Positions 8,209 through 18,308 are shown, numbered from the stretch's first letter. The stretch: 64,000 nucleotides of DNA from DATJOJ01 sp035507035 (GCA_035507035.1 DATJOJ010000051.1:48188-112187); one strand, 5' to 3'. The notes: generated by a model not told the origin, from the letters alone. A program made the numbers and translations.

Positions 8209-11200
8209 TTAGAACGCTAGTTTCAGTCCGAACTGCACGGTACGGGGACGATGGGCCTCGATCGGATGCAGGAACGAGCTTCCCACCATACAACTGGGAT
8301 CGCCAGCGGAGTACGTTTCCTGCCCATAACAAGTAATGGTGTTATTTGCCTGATTACCGCGATCGGGATCGTAGATGATGAATTGCGTGTGATTGAAAAC
8401 GTTGAAGGCTTCGGCGCGAAATTCGAGGGTCGCACCCTCCGTTACCTTGAAATGCTTGAGCAGGGCCATATCGAAATTCAGGCGGCTGGGATTGTTGAGA
8501 AAGTTCCGTCCCGCGTCGCCGAAGGTCAGGCCGGTAGGCGCTGCAAAGGCTTCCGGATTGTATAACAGCGGCCCAATACTGCCCGAACTGAAGGGGGCGC
8601 GGGAGCGAGGGTTTCCAATCACGTCGGGATACGACCCTGCGCCGATGCCGTTGGCCACGCCGGCATTGTCCAGCACGGAAGTTCCGTTGGAGCTTGCGCC
8701 ATTGACTACGCTAAAAGGCGTGCCGGACTGGTAGACGGTGATGCCGGTGAGTTCCCAGCCGGTGGCGATGGTTCGACCGACGCGAGACTCGACGTCGGGA
8801 GGCGGGTTTCCGGAATCGCTGCTCCAGTTCGACATGGAAAGACGAAGTTTGTTGATAAGGCTATCGAGCTTGTAAATATAGTTGACGCTGAGCAAGTGGC
8901 GCTCATCGAAATTGGAACTCGCTTTATTGGCAGCGAGGTCGAGCGCGTTGACTAAGGTGGTGTCGGAGCGGTCGGACGAATCATCGATGGAGTGGCTGTA
9001 AGAATAGGCGACTCCTACGGTTAGCGGTCCGGTAGCGTGACGGAGGGTGGCCTGCAGTGCGTTGTAATTTGAATCCGCGGCATTTTGGAGGGAGAAGACT
9101 CGTCCGATCCCAGGTGCGAACGTGCGCAAAGAATTGGGATCGGGAATGGTTTTGTAGGGTGTGCCGAAACAGGCTGCTTCTAAATTGACGAAGCCGGGCT
9201 GGCCGACGCTCGCCGTGGTCGTGGCCGGAAAATCCTGGGTGATCGGGTTCTCGGGTCCGTACAAAGTGAACTTGGCCCCATCATAGCTGCTGCAGTCCTG
9301 CAAGGTGAGTGGTTGGCCAGGAAGAAAGGGATTCTTTCCAGCGGCGACGGGAGCGAGTTGGTTGATCTGAAGGTCGGTAGTGAGATGCGTGCCTTTGCTG
9401 CCGACGTAGGCGATGGTCGCGACCGTGTTTTTATTCACTTCGCGTTGAATACTGAGGCTCCACTGCTGCACATAGGGCCAAACGGCTGCGGTCGGAATCG
9501 CGGTTACGTTCAGAGGATATGCGCCCTGGCCCGGGCAGTTGCCGCCGCCAGCGGGGAGCTGGCCCACACCTCCGATGCACTCGTAGCTGAAGGGCCGGTT
9601 TTGCGTCATGTCGAGCACGAGCGGGGCGCTGCCTTCGAGTGAACCGCTGTTGGCTTCGTTGCCGGAACCGTGGTGGAAGAACATTCCGTAACCGGCGCGA
9701 ATGGACATCTTGCCATCGCCACGAGGATCAAGGGCGAAACCGATGCGGGGAGCGGGATTGAATAAATGTCCGGTCATGCAGCCATCGGGGACACCGTTTA
9801 CTCCGCAGCGGACAAGGCCATTGGTGATGCGGGGGTCAAGATTAGTCAAGTTGAGGGGGATCGGCTGGCAGTTTGTGCCCACCGAATTGCAGGTGCCAGG
9901 GACGGCAAGTCCTCCGGTGACGCTGTCAATGGTGGTTTCTGCTGCGAGCGACTTGTTAAACGCAGAGGGCGTCCAGTTGTAAATGTTGTTGTACTTTTCG
10001 TGCCAGAGACCGAACAAGCTCATGCGGAGACCGAGATTCAGAGTCAAGCGCGGGTTCACGCGCCAGTCATCTTGAAAATAGGGTTCAACCACGTTGTAAC
10101 GGCTGTAGTAGTTGAGCTGAGCGCTATCCTGCTGAAAGTTCTTGATGGCGCCACCGCCGTTAGGACGGTTGCCGCCAGCTCCGAGGAGAAAATCCGCGAA
10201 GGCATTTCCGGTAGTGTTGTAGCTGCTGACGTTGCTGAAAATTAGCAAGCCCTGCACGTCGCCGTTGTTGGCTCCGACAGCTTGATTCAGTTCGTTACGC
10301 TGGGCGACGACCCACTGGACACCAGTCTGCAGGGTGTGTTTGCCGACGACCTTGCTGAGGTCATCGCGGAAATTGTAAGTGGGATTGCTGTGGTGCCAGG
10401 GCAAATATCCGGGATCCATGCCGAAACCGTATCCGCCGTACGCCTGATTCGTTCCCTGGATCAGGACGCCAGGCATCTTTCCACCGAAGCCGTTGTTGAA
10501 GAGGTAGCCCATGGTGAGGCCAGCCGGCCGCTGGTACGAGGTTCCGTTAGAGTCGATGTTGTTCATCGTGATGTGATCGGTGGTGTAGCTAACGATGAAT
10601 TGGTTCAGCAGGCTGGGCGAAATGGTGCTGGTCAGGTTGGTTAACATGCTGAGTCCAGGCCCGATGAACCGGCTCTGTAAATTGGGAAAGCTATTGCTGA
10701 CCGTAGCCCACTGCGGCGAGAGGACGATGGTGTTCCACTGATCGTGAATATAACGGAAGGTTAGTTTGTTCCTGGGAGTAAGAACTTGGTCGATCTTGAA
10801 TAATTCTTCACGCCAATAGGTGCTGGGAGAAACATCGCCGGTGAAACAAGAACCGATGCTGGAGTTGCAACCGGTGGTCGAGTTAGGCAGTGGCAGAATA
10901 TTGTTGTTCAGCAGAAGTTGAGCGTTGGGGTCGATGGGGACGATGTTTCCCGGGAAGGTGAAATAGGTGGCCTGCTGATCACCGTTTGTGGGCAATTGCT
11001 GCAGAATGCCCGGGCAATCGGGATATTTGCTTCGTGAAAACGTGGTTGACGTTCCCGGCAGGCCGTTCATGGGCGGAGTCACGAAGGGGCAGACGTCGCT
11101 GAAATTTCCTTGCTGCTCGGCAGCGGAGGGAACGCCCTGGTTGTACGGGATGGGCGTGCGTTCCAAATGGAATTCTTCGGAGGCGAAGAAATAAGTTTTG

Positions 11201-12153
11201 TCTTTTCCGTTGTAAATCTTGGGGATGATCACCGGACCGCCGAGAGTAACGCCGAAATCGTTCCTTCGATACAGTGGCGCCTTTGTGCCCTCATCGAAGT
11301 AACCTTTGGAGTTGAAGAATTCGTTGCGGATAAATTCATAGACGTTGCCGTGGAGATCGTTGGTTCCGGATTTGGTTTCGGCAAGAACTGTGCCGGATGC
11401 GCTGCGGCCATACATCGCACCATAATTGGAGGTCAACACCTGCACTTCGCTGAGCGCATCCAGGCTGGGGTAAACAATCAACGTGCTTTGGTTGCCATTG
11501 AGGCCTACGTTGATGACGTCGCCCCCATCGATATTGAAGGAGTTGTATTCCACTCGACCGCCGTTCACGCTGTAGCGAACGCTTCCGGTCACGCCAACTT
11601 TGGCTTCGTCCTGGCCGGTTTGATTGCTGACGCCGGGAGTCAGCGCAATCAACTGGGTGAAGTTGCGACCGTTCAGTCCCAGGCTTACGAGTTCCTTTTC
11701 TGTGATGACCCCAACAATTTGCGAAGTTTCGGTTTCGACCTGGGTGACTTTTTGGCCCTCCACGTTGACCGATGTTTTTTCTCCGGCGGGTTCGAGAACC
11801 GCATCCATGGTGAGGCTCTGAGTCGCAGTCAGGGTAAGTCCGTCGGTGTGAAAGTCCTTAAAGTTGGGCGCTGAAACCGTCAAACTGTAGGTCCCGGCGG
11901 GCAATCCGGTAACTTTATATTCGCCGCGTTCGTTGGAGGTTCCGATTGTCTTCTTGCCGCTGCTGTCGGTGACGGTTACAGTGGCGGCCGTCAGGACAGC
12001 GCCGGTCTGATCGGTGACCGTGCCGTCGAGAGTGGCACCGGTTTTTGCGGAAGGGGCTGGACTCTTAGTCGTCTGGGCTGTACTACTTACACAAATCAGT
12101 AACGAAATCAATAAGAGATAAAGCAATGCGGTCGCAAGTCGCAAAGTGGTCAC
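8209..12153 (-). CDS. Oar-like TonB-dependent outer-membrane receptor
   Basis: A 1314-residue outer-membrane protein. In order: a signal peptide (about 1-26), a carboxypeptidase-regulatory-like beta-sandwich (about 43-127, with GTVTDQTGAVLTAATVTV and GEYKVTGLPAGTYSLTV), a plug region beginning near 150 (LNGRNFTQLIALTPGVS), and a very long beta-barrel ending in the outer-membrane signature aromatic residue (final Phe of FGLKLAF). This architecture is abundant in Acidobacteriota and is thought to import oligosaccharides, peptides or other large nutrients with TonB energy. It is divergent from the PBP-like secreted-protein gene at 12608. No TonB or SusD-like partner is adjacent. Confidence 0.92.
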   Translation of the reverse strand: MTTLRLATALLYLLLISLLICVSSTAQTTKSPAPSAKTGATLDGTVTDQTGAVLTAATVTVTDSSGKKTIGTSNERGEYKVTGLPAGTYSLTVSAPNFKDFHTDGLTLTATQSLTMDAVLEPAGEKTSVNVEGQKVTQVETETSQIVGVITEKELVSLGLNGRNFTQLIALTPGVSNQTGQDEAKVGVTGSVRYSVNGGRVEYNSFNIDGGDVINVGLNGNQSTLIVYPSLDALSEVQVLTSNYGAMYGRSASGTVLAETKSGTNDLHGNVYEFIRNEFFNSKGYFDEGTKAPLYRRNDFGVTLGGPVIIPKIYNGKDKTYFFASEEFHLERTPIPYNQGVPSAAEQQGNFSDVCPFVTPPMNGLPGTSTTFSRSKYPDCPGILQQLPTNGDQQATYFTFPGNIVPIDPNAQLLLNNNILPLPNSTTGCNSSIGSCFTGDVSPSTYWREELFKIDQVLTPRNKLTFRYIHDQWNTIVLSPQWATVSNSFPNLQSRFIGPGLSMLTNLTSTISPSLLNQFIVSYTTDHITMNNIDSNGTSYQRPAGLTMGYLFNNGFGGKMPGVLIQGTNQAYGGYGFGMDPGYLPWHHSNPTYNFRDDLSKVVGKHTLQTGVQWVVAQRNELNQAVGANNGDVQGLLIFSNVSSYNTTGNAFADFLLGAGGNRPNGGGAIKNFQQDSAQLNYYSRYNVVEPYFQDDWRVNPRLTLNLGLRMSLFGLWHEKYNNIYNWTPSAFNKSLAAETTIDSVTGGLAVPGTCNSVGTNCQPIPLNLTNLDPRITNGLVRCGVNGVPDGCMTGHLFNPAPRIGFALDPRGDGKMSIRAGYGMFFHHGSGNEANSGSLEGSAPLVLDMTQNRPFSYECIGGVGQLPAGGGNCPGQGAYPLNVTAIPTAAVWPYVQQWSLSIQREVNKNTVATIAYVGSKGTHLTTDLQINQLAPVAAGKNPFLPGQPLTLQDCSSYDGAKFTLYGPENPITQDFPATTTASVGQPGFVNLEAACFGTPYKTIPDPNSLRTFAPGIGRVFSLQNAADSNYNALQATLRHATGPLTVGVAYSYSHSIDDSSDRSDTTLVNALDLAANKASSNFDERHLLSVNYIYKLDSLINKLRLSMSNWSSDSGNPPPDVESRVGRTIATGWELTGITVYQSGTPFSVVNGASSNGTSVLDNAGVANGIGAGSYPDVIGNPRSRAPFSSGSIGPLLYNPEAFAAPTGLTFGDAGRNFLNNPSRLNFDMALLKHFKVTEGATLEFRAEAFNVFNHTQFIIYDPDRGNQANNTITCYGQETYSAGDPSCMVGSSFLHPIEAHRPRTVQFGLKLAF

Positions 12154-12607
12154 CCTTCGCCTGGGAATGGAAACGACACATGGTGCAGAGAAATTGTGAC
12201 GTTACGATGACACGAATGTTAATTTCAGGTGAAAAACGAAAGAGGCGAAGTCAAGGCGTTGAAGTTGAGCGAAAAAAAGAATCTCTGAGTCCCGGCTGCC
12301 TACCTGCTTGAGAGTGCGCTCGCAGAGGGCAAGGCGCGCGCCGAAACCTGTCCGGTGAACCCGACAATTCACGAGATTTTAATTTTGCTGTCGCTTGCCT
12401 GCAACACGCATCGACGATAGTTCCCACGACTCAGCCAGGCGACTGCTTGCGGAGTGATCAAGTTGCGCCGCCGAGTCAGGGCTCGTCGTTTGCCACAATC
12501 GCTCAGCAAACTCAGATTCGGCGTGCGTTGGGATTACGTATCGCCGCAGTTTAAACACGGGGGTGCTCCCCCTAGCCGCGCAAATTTGCGCCACGAGGAA
12601 ACACACG
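12154..12607. other. Divergent intergenic region, 454 bases
   Basis: This gap separates the start of the TonB-dependent receptor gene (minus) from the PBP-like gene (plus) and must hold both promoters. I see no strong -35/-10 pair. A short inverted repeat GGGGG-TGCT-CCCCC lies at about 12559-12572, just before the ribosome site of the plus gene. No gene or known RNA was recognised. Confidence 0.4.
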
Positions 12608-14194
12608 ATGACGAAGCGAACCATGATAACTGCAGCGGTGCTCGCTCTGCTTCTTCTCTTAGGAGTCAATGCATTTGCGGCCAATCCGGTGCAGGTGAAT
12701 CTGACCGGGTCTTCCGCCATGTTCAATTTGTCGGCCTTGGCCGGCTACTCAGCTTCTGCTTGCGGAACCAACATCTGGACCAAGAAGTCGACCAGCACAG
12801 CTCCCATCGGTGGAGTCGACCAACGGCCGGGCGGCGCGCCGGAACAGACGGGCAACATCTGGATCGAGTGGAATGCCAGTGAGACCACGATTTGCGCCTA
12901 CCTGACAGTGGACTCCGCGGTCGGCGATGAAATGTTCTTCGCCGTGCCAAAGTTCACGGTCTCGATCGACCCGAGCTGGGTAAATTCGGCGGGATCCAAC
13001 TTGATTCCGACTCTCACGGACACAACCCTGCCACAGGCGGTGTACAACGCTTTGAACAACCAGCCATTCAATGGAGCTGCTACCGACGTGCGGCCGGAAG
13101 ATGCTCTGTTTGAAGTGAATCGCTGCCTCGCACCTCTAGACCCGGTTAACTACACTGGACTTGGCTACGGCCCGGGACCGGTTGGACAGCCGATTGAGGA
13201 CTCGTTCAACAACCCGCCGACTTCGGCGACGCCAGTTGCTTTTGCTTTGACGGGGCAGGATCCGATCTCGGGTGGCAACATTCCGGCTTGGACGACCACT
13301 CCGGTCGGAGCGGAACCGGTGATCGTATTTGTGAACACCACCGCGAGCCCTTGCACCGCGGGCCACTTCTGCGAATCGAACTTTACCAACATCGATCGCT
13401 GGGAACTCGCGGAGGTCTTGAATGGGACACTGACCCGTACACGCGACATCACGAATGCGGCAGGTCTACCGAGCATTGGTATTCCTGTACTGCTTCGCGA
13501 ACCCACGTCGGGGACCTACACCACGATGGAATTCAACGTACCCCGCAACGTGGAAATCAACTCCACGCAGGAACTGGGTGTGAATCCTGCAGTTTGCAAT
13601 CCTGGGGACTGCGGCAATCCGCTGGATATCCAGTATGCCAGCGGCGGCAGCCGGCGTCGCGTGATCGGCACCGGCGAAATGGTGAAGGAAGGCGGATTGA
13701 TCGAGGATGCCTTCGGTTATTCCTTCTGGAGCACGGGAAACTTTGCTCCCGACCTCAGCACGGCGAAATATCTCTCGGTGGATGGAGTTGACGCTCTGAA
13801 CTACTCCTGGTACCAGAGCCGTGGGGCCTTCCCGAACTGCGTTTATCCCTGCAAAGGGCTGATCCCATTCGTTAACGTTCTGAATGGTTCTTATCCGATC
13901 TGGTCGATTCTGCGCGTCGCCACCAATCTACCGACGCCGGCTGGAATCACCAATTTGATCAAGACGGTTCAGAACACCGCATCGAATGGCTTCCCGGACA
14001 TCGTTCCCTACTCCCAAATGCAGAAGTTCCGCTCGCACTATGATCGGCCGGGCGAAGCCGCCCCGGCTTCCAATGGCCACGCCGGCGAACCGGCGGAGTC
14101 CGGCGGCGACGTAGGCGGCGCAGTATTCGCCATTTCAGCGGATACTGACTTCTTCTCTGATACTGGCCTGCAGTTGCTGCAACTAAAGAACTAG
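12608..14194 (+). CDS. Secreted PstS/PBP-like domain protein
   Basis: An exported 528-residue protein. I start it at the ATG at 12608, preceded by GAGGAA, rather than at the upstream in-frame GTG, because a perfect signal peptide then follows (TKR, about 15 hydrophobic residues, AFAAN). Just after it comes VNLTGSSAMFNLSALAGY. Later blocks read FTNIDRWELAEVLNGTLTR (about 260-278) and LREPTSGTYTTMEFNV (about 296-311). The order G-S-S, then T-N-I-x2-x-x-L-x3-x-x-G, then R-E-x-x-S-G-T is the phosphate-binding PstS/type-2 PBP pattern. No phosphate transporter genes are adjacent, so it may bind another ligand or be a surface protein with a PBP core. Confidence 0.65.
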   Translation: MTKRTMITAAVLALLLLLGVNAFAANPVQVNLTGSSAMFNLSALAGYSASACGTNIWTKKSTSTAPIGGVDQRPGGAPEQTGNIWIEWNASETTICAYLTVDSAVGDEMFFAVPKFTVSIDPSWVNSAGSNLIPTLTDTTLPQAVYNALNNQPFNGAATDVRPEDALFEVNRCLAPLDPVNYTGLGYGPGPVGQPIEDSFNNPPTSATPVAFALTGQDPISGGNIPAWTTTPVGAEPVIVFVNTTASPCTAGHFCESNFTNIDRWELAEVLNGTLTRTRDITNAAGLPSIGIPVLLREPTSGTYTTMEFNVPRNVEINSTQELGVNPAVCNPGDCGNPLDIQYASGGSRRRVIGTGEMVKEGGLIEDAFGYSFWSTGNFAPDLSTAKYLSVDGVDALNYSWYQSRGAFPNCVYPCKGLIPFVNVLNGSYPIWSILRVATNLPTPAGITNLIKTVQNTASNGFPDIVPYSQMQKFRSHYDRPGEAAPASNGHAGEPAESGGDVGGAVFAISADTDFFSDTGLQLLQLKN

Positions 14195-14216
14195 CTATTC
14201 CAGCCAACCCGCACGA

Positions 14217-14251
14217 TGGAGGCAGGCAGCCTGCTCAACAGCCTGCCTCCA
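14217..14251 (+). terminator. Hairpin after the PBP-like gene
   Basis: GGAGGCAGGC (14218-14227) pairs with GCCTGCCTCC (14241-14250), extended by T-A at the ends, giving an 11-base-pair stem with a 13-base loop. Only a weak T-rich run follows, so it may be an attenuating hairpin rather than a full terminator. Confidence 0.5.
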
Positions 14252-14270
14252 CTTTCTGTAGTGAGGCAGT

Positions 14271-14441
14271 ATGAAGTTCCTAGTAGAGGTTCCGGACTGG
14301 GAAGTGTACGAAGCGGCGGAGAAGCCGGAAGATCTTGCGCTGGAAATCGCCGAAGTGATCGCCAACGAAATTTTTGGATTTAGTTCGCTCACCGTCGTGC
14401 CACAGCGCGGCGGCATTGATCGCAGGAGAGTGGCAGTTTGA
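14271..14441 (+). CDS. Small acidic ORF (56 aa) coupled to downstream hydrolase
   Basis: An ATG at 14271 opens a 57-codon frame ending in TGA at 14439-14441. It encodes a short acidic peptide: KFLVEVPDWEVYE, then a Glu/Ala-rich helix with IANEIFGFSSLTVV, then a basic end. The stop overlaps the ATG of the next gene by one base (TGATG), and that gene's ribosome site (CAGGAGAG) lies inside this ORF, as expected for translational coupling. Codon choice resembles the neighbours. It could be a small regulatory or partner protein; no family is recognised. Confidence 0.5.
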   Translation: MKFLVEVPDWEVYEAAEKPEDLALEIAEVIANEIFGFSSLTVVPQRGGIDRRRVAV

Positions 14442-15502
14442 TGAAGTTGAATGGTGTGACAGGAACGCATAAAAATCTTAGCCCTTTTCTTTTTCTGGGA
14501 CTTCTCTTGTTCGCAGTTTCTCCGTTGGGATGGACGCAGCAATCGGCGGTAAATTCATCGAAACCACTCGTCCGACACGGTCAGACACCGGAAGATTGGA
14601 GCTCCATATCGCTGGCGGGGAGCAAGCTAAATGCCGATCCGCCATTCGTGGGTGAAAAAGGTGAATTTCCGACATTCACGCGTGAACTGTTGCAGGTAAA
14701 GTGGCGCACGGGCGATCCGATTGACTTATACGTCATTCGGCCAAAGAATGTGACCAAGCCGCCGGTTGTTCTGTATCTCTACAGTTATCCATCAGAGACA
14801 GATAGGTTTCGTGACAACGAATATTGCGCCCGCATCACCGAAGGCGGATATGCGGCGGTGGGCTTTGTTTCAGCCCTGACCGGGCAGCGCTACCACATGC
14901 GCCCGATGAAAGAGTGGTTCGTCAGTGAATTGCAGGAATCGCTCGGCAGTTCCGTGCACGATGTGCAAATGATTTTGAACTATCTTTCCACGCGCGGCGA
15001 CCTGGATATGAATCGCGTGGGAATGTTTGGCACTGGGTCCGGAGCAACGATTGCAATTCTTGCGGCGGCGGCAGATCCGCGGATTAAGGCCATCGATTTG
15101 CTCGACCCCTGGGGCGACTGGCCTGACTGGATGGCGAAGTCTTCGATCATTCCGGAAGATGAGCGGCCAAATTATGTGAAGCCAGAATTTCTCAAAAAAG
15201 TTGCGCCGCTCGATCCGGTGCAATGGCTGCCACAATTGAAAACCCAGGATATTCGCATCCAGCGACTGAAGAACGACACGACTACGCCACAAGTTGCAGC
15301 CGAGAAGATTGAAGCGGCGGCGGGAAGCAATGTCAAGATTGTTCGGTACGACGATGTGAAGCAGTTCTATGGCACCGGTTCCGGAGGAAGAGTCTTCCAG
15401 TGGGTGAAGGACCAGCTTCGACCGGCGCGAGAAACCAATTCAGCCGGCAACAACATAAGTCAATCGACGGCGACCCCCTCCAGCCACGGTCACGTTGACT
15501 GA
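14441..15502 (+). CDS. Secreted alpha/beta-hydrolase-like protein
   Basis: 353 residues from the ATG at 14441, with a signal peptide (about 1-34, hydrophobic core FLFLGLLLFAVSPLG). The mature part has the layout of the dienelactone-hydrolase/acyl-peptidase fold: PPVVLYLYSYP strand near 107-118, GGYAAVGFVSALTG, then FGTGSGATIAILAAAADPRI near 188-207 and LLDPWGDWPDW. The nucleophile elbow reads G-T-G-S-G-A instead of the usual G-x-S-x-G, so catalysis is uncertain. A C-terminal Asp and His in the catalytic order are not obvious. It sits between the small ORF and the Ig-repeat lipoprotein, all on the same strand, and may be cotranscribed with both. Confidence 0.6.
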   Translation: MKLNGVTGTHKNLSPFLFLGLLLFAVSPLGWTQQSAVNSSKPLVRHGQTPEDWSSISLAGSKLNADPPFVGEKGEFPTFTRELLQVKWRTGDPIDLYVIRPKNVTKPPVVLYLYSYPSETDRFRDNEYCARITEGGYAAVGFVSALTGQRYHMRPMKEWFVSELQESLGSSVHDVQMILNYLSTRGDLDMNRVGMFGTGSGATIAILAAAADPRIKAIDLLDPWGDWPDWMAKSSIIPEDERPNYVKPEFLKKVAPLDPVQWLPQLKTQDIRIQRLKNDTTTPQVAAEKIEAAAGSNVKIVRYDDVKQFYGTGSGGRVFQWVKDQLRPARETNSAGNNISQSTATPSSHGHVD

Positions 15503-15586
15503 TTGATGAAAACAAAATCTCTGCTCGTCGAGCGCAGGATGCGCATGGCGAGACTTAATACGTTATTGCTAAGCAGGAGTGTTCCG

Positions 15587-18292
15587 ATGCCCAGGAATCT
15601 ACGCTGTGTTGTGTTTCTCGTGCTGATGTTGTGTATGGTGGCCTTTTTGACGAGCTGCGGGAGCGTGGGCGCAGCTCCAATCAGCGGATTGGGAGCAATC
15701 AGCGGAGTGTCGGTCCAGATTACTCCACCGTCGATTACGGTTGGAACAAACTCGATCACGGCTTTCACCGCTACGGTGAATGGGTCGGGGGTTCAAGCCG
15801 TGCAATGGCAGGTGAACGGACTCACCGGGGGAGCGGCTGCGATCGGAACGATTGACACTTCGGGCAACTATACGGCGCCGCAGTTTGTGCCGATTCCGGC
15901 GAATGTAACCATTACCGCGATCGCCAATGCCGACAACACGCAAAGCGGGAATGCTTCGGTGAACATCACCGGCACACAGTATCCGGCAACGGTATACATG
16001 TCGCCTACCGGGACGGCCTATGTACAAACAGGAACGCCGCTGCAGCTCTCTGCCGGAATCACGGGGCCGGCGGACACTGGCGTGGTGTGGGAGGTAAACG
16101 GAGTCACCAATGGAAACTTCACGGTTGGGACCATCGCGCCGGGTGCAAATGGCAGCGCCGTCTACACTGCACCGACGAAGATGCCGAATCCTCCGAATGT
16201 AACGATTTCAGCGGTGTCTCACGCCGAACCGAACCGATTTAATTCGGTGACGGTTGCGCTGTCAGACACTCCGCCGACGATTGCGACGGTGACGGTCAGT
16301 CCGGCCTTGGCGGTCGTGCAATCGCAGACAAACTTTCCCTTTAATGCAACCGTGATCAACGCCAGCGATCCGTCGGTATCGTGGGAGGTCAATGGCAGCA
16401 TGGGCGGAGATTCAACCTTCGGCACGATTGCCTCGGAAGCGGCAGATGAGGGCGTTTATACGGCCCCGATCTCCGTGCCACAGCAAGGCAGTCTCGTGAC
16501 GGCACAAGCTATCTCAAACGCGCAGCCTTCGCGGTCGGCTCATGCTGGCGTTGTTATCAGCCCCCCGCCCGCGAACGGAGTTAGTGTTACCGTCAGCGGC
16601 GGTACGTCGCTGCCGGTTCAGTCCTCCGAAATAGTCACCGCGACGGTAAACTCGGTTGGCCTTGGCCAAGTGACCAACCCAAATGTGACTTGGGAGGTGA
16701 ATGGCGTTCCCGGAGGGAATTCGACATATGGCACACTGCAGCCGGTGCAGGGGGACAATTCGGGGAATGAAATGAATTATTTTTCCCCGATGCAGGTGCC
16801 CGCGCAAAACACAGTCGTGGTGCAGGCGATTTCTCAGCAAGACAGCAAAATCGTGGGCTCGCTACCGATCACAATTACTCCGGTAATCGTGAATGTCATA
16901 GTGGAGACGCCCGCCGGTCAATCCGCCATCAGACTGGGGGTAGGGCAAATGCAGCAGTTCAACGCCGTTATTCCGAATCAGGAGAATCAGAACGCGATAT
17001 GGTACGTTTGCGCGAATTCGCAAAGCTGCGTGCTGAATGGTAATACCACGCTGGGGACAATTAGCCCAACTGCGCCAGGGGATTCGATTCAATATACAGC
17101 TCCAAACACTATCCCTAACCCTGCAACCGTGATCATCAAAGCGGTTTCGCAGGCTAATCCAAAGGCGTTCGGACAGGCTACGGTGACGATCCAGCAGCAA
17201 CCTGTGATTACCGTCGAGGTCACGCCATCCGCTCCCCAGCAGGTTGAGACCGGTGAGAGCACTCAAGGTTTTACGGCAAACGTGTATGGCTCGCCAGACC
17301 AGAACATCAGCGTTTGGAATGTCTGCACTTCGGTTCTTCCACAAATGTGTTACCCGTTCGGCAACTCAACCTATGGAACAATGGTGCAAGACCCCGCCTT
17401 CCCCACCGAGGAGGACTTTGTAGCGCCAGGACAGGTTCCGAATCCGGCTACGGTTTATATCGAAGCTGTGCCCGAGGCGGACCAGACGGTTGTCTCCAAC
17501 GCGGTTCCAATTACGATTGTTCCGTTCGAGCAGCAACAAACGGTAACGGTTGAGCCTCAATATGGCGTCATATTGCCGAGCCAAGCTGACACTGTCAACT
17601 ATTCGGTTATGCCTGGGCCTGACCAAACTGTGAATTGGAGCCTGCAACTCACGCCGGCCGAAGGAGGTGGCGACTGTACAAGCCAGCCGCTAGTTTGCGG
17701 CACCATGAATCCGACTCGCAGCGATGGCGCCCCGTCGACCTACATGCCTCCGGCAAGTCCGCCGCAGGATCCTTGGTACGTCAACATCACGGCAACATCT
17801 CCAACCTACAACGTGTCGGGGACGGCACAAGTTGAGATCACCAAGGAGGCAACAACTTCGATCTCGATCCAGCCTCCGACCTATACGATCCAGGCCGGTT
17901 CGGGGGACTTCGTCAACTTTACAGTAACCATCGTGAACGGAGAGCAGGACCAGAACGTAGACTGGACACTGCAGTGCGCTTCGGAGGCGCCGAACAACGA
18001 ATGGTGCGGCGATCCATTCGGAAACGGGGCATGGACGGGATGCATTGAGGGCACGGACGGGCAGAAACAATGCGAATCTGGCTCGCTCGATGAACCCGGC
18101 AATACCCCGATGCAATACACCCCGCCACCGAAGACTGGCAACGTCTTCAATGCGAACGCGTGTATCGGCCAACCGGGGGGACCAGACATGATTCCACTGT
18201 CGGTTGCGATCAGCACCGACAGCAACAACTGTGGCGTGGATACATGCACAGCCACGGCGTGCATTACGATATTGCCGGCGGGAAGCAAGTAG
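15587..18292 (+). CDS. Ig-like repeat lipoprotein
   Basis: A 901-residue surface protein. The start at 15587 has AGGAGT six bases upstream and leads directly into a lipoprotein signal peptide with lipobox L-T-S-C (Cys24). The in-frame upstream TTG/ATG at 15503-15508 would add 28 residues without a ribosome site. The rest is about eight tandem modules of 90-100 residues. Each has W-x-V-N-G or an equivalent, a G-T-I/M turn, then Y-T-A-P-x3-P-x-P-x-V-x-I-x-A-x-S-x-A-x-P, a Big/Ig-like beta-sandwich pattern. The last modules diverge (TYMPP, QYTPP) and gain cysteines. Such proteins commonly act in adhesion or as cell-surface scaffolds; here the role is inferred. Confidence 0.8.
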   Translation: MPRNLRCVVFLVLMLCMVAFLTSCGSVGAAPISGLGAISGVSVQITPPSITVGTNSITAFTATVNGSGVQAVQWQVNGLTGGAAAIGTIDTSGNYTAPQFVPIPANVTITAIANADNTQSGNASVNITGTQYPATVYMSPTGTAYVQTGTPLQLSAGITGPADTGVVWEVNGVTNGNFTVGTIAPGANGSAVYTAPTKMPNPPNVTISAVSHAEPNRFNSVTVALSDTPPTIATVTVSPALAVVQSQTNFPFNATVINASDPSVSWEVNGSMGGDSTFGTIASEAADEGVYTAPISVPQQGSLVTAQAISNAQPSRSAHAGVVISPPPANGVSVTVSGGTSLPVQSSEIVTATVNSVGLGQVTNPNVTWEVNGVPGGNSTYGTLQPVQGDNSGNEMNYFSPMQVPAQNTVVVQAISQQDSKIVGSLPITITPVIVNVIVETPAGQSAIRLGVGQMQQFNAVIPNQENQNAIWYVCANSQSCVLNGNTTLGTISPTAPGDSIQYTAPNTIPNPATVIIKAVSQANPKAFGQATVTIQQQPVITVEVTPSAPQQVETGESTQGFTANVYGSPDQNISVWNVCTSVLPQMCYPFGNSTYGTMVQDPAFPTEEDFVAPGQVPNPATVYIEAVPEADQTVVSNAVPITIVPFEQQQTVTVEPQYGVILPSQADTVNYSVMPGPDQTVNWSLQLTPAEGGGDCTSQPLVCGTMNPTRSDGAPSTYMPPASPPQDPWYVNITATSPTYNVSGTAQVEITKEATTSISIQPPTYTIQAGSGDFVNFTVTIVNGEQDQNVDWTLQCASEAPNNEWCGDPFGNGAWTGCIEGTDGQKQCESGSLDEPGNTPMQYTPPPKTGNVFNANACIGQPGGPDMIPLSVAISTDSNNCGVDTCTATACITILPAGSK

Positions 18293-18308
18293 AGAGCAAC
18301 CATTCTTG

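Noticed and set aside
11110..11874. 254-residue plus-strand ORF inside the TonB-dependent receptor gene
   Set aside because: It is antisense to a well supported barrel region and has no family features; codon periodicity fits the minus strand.
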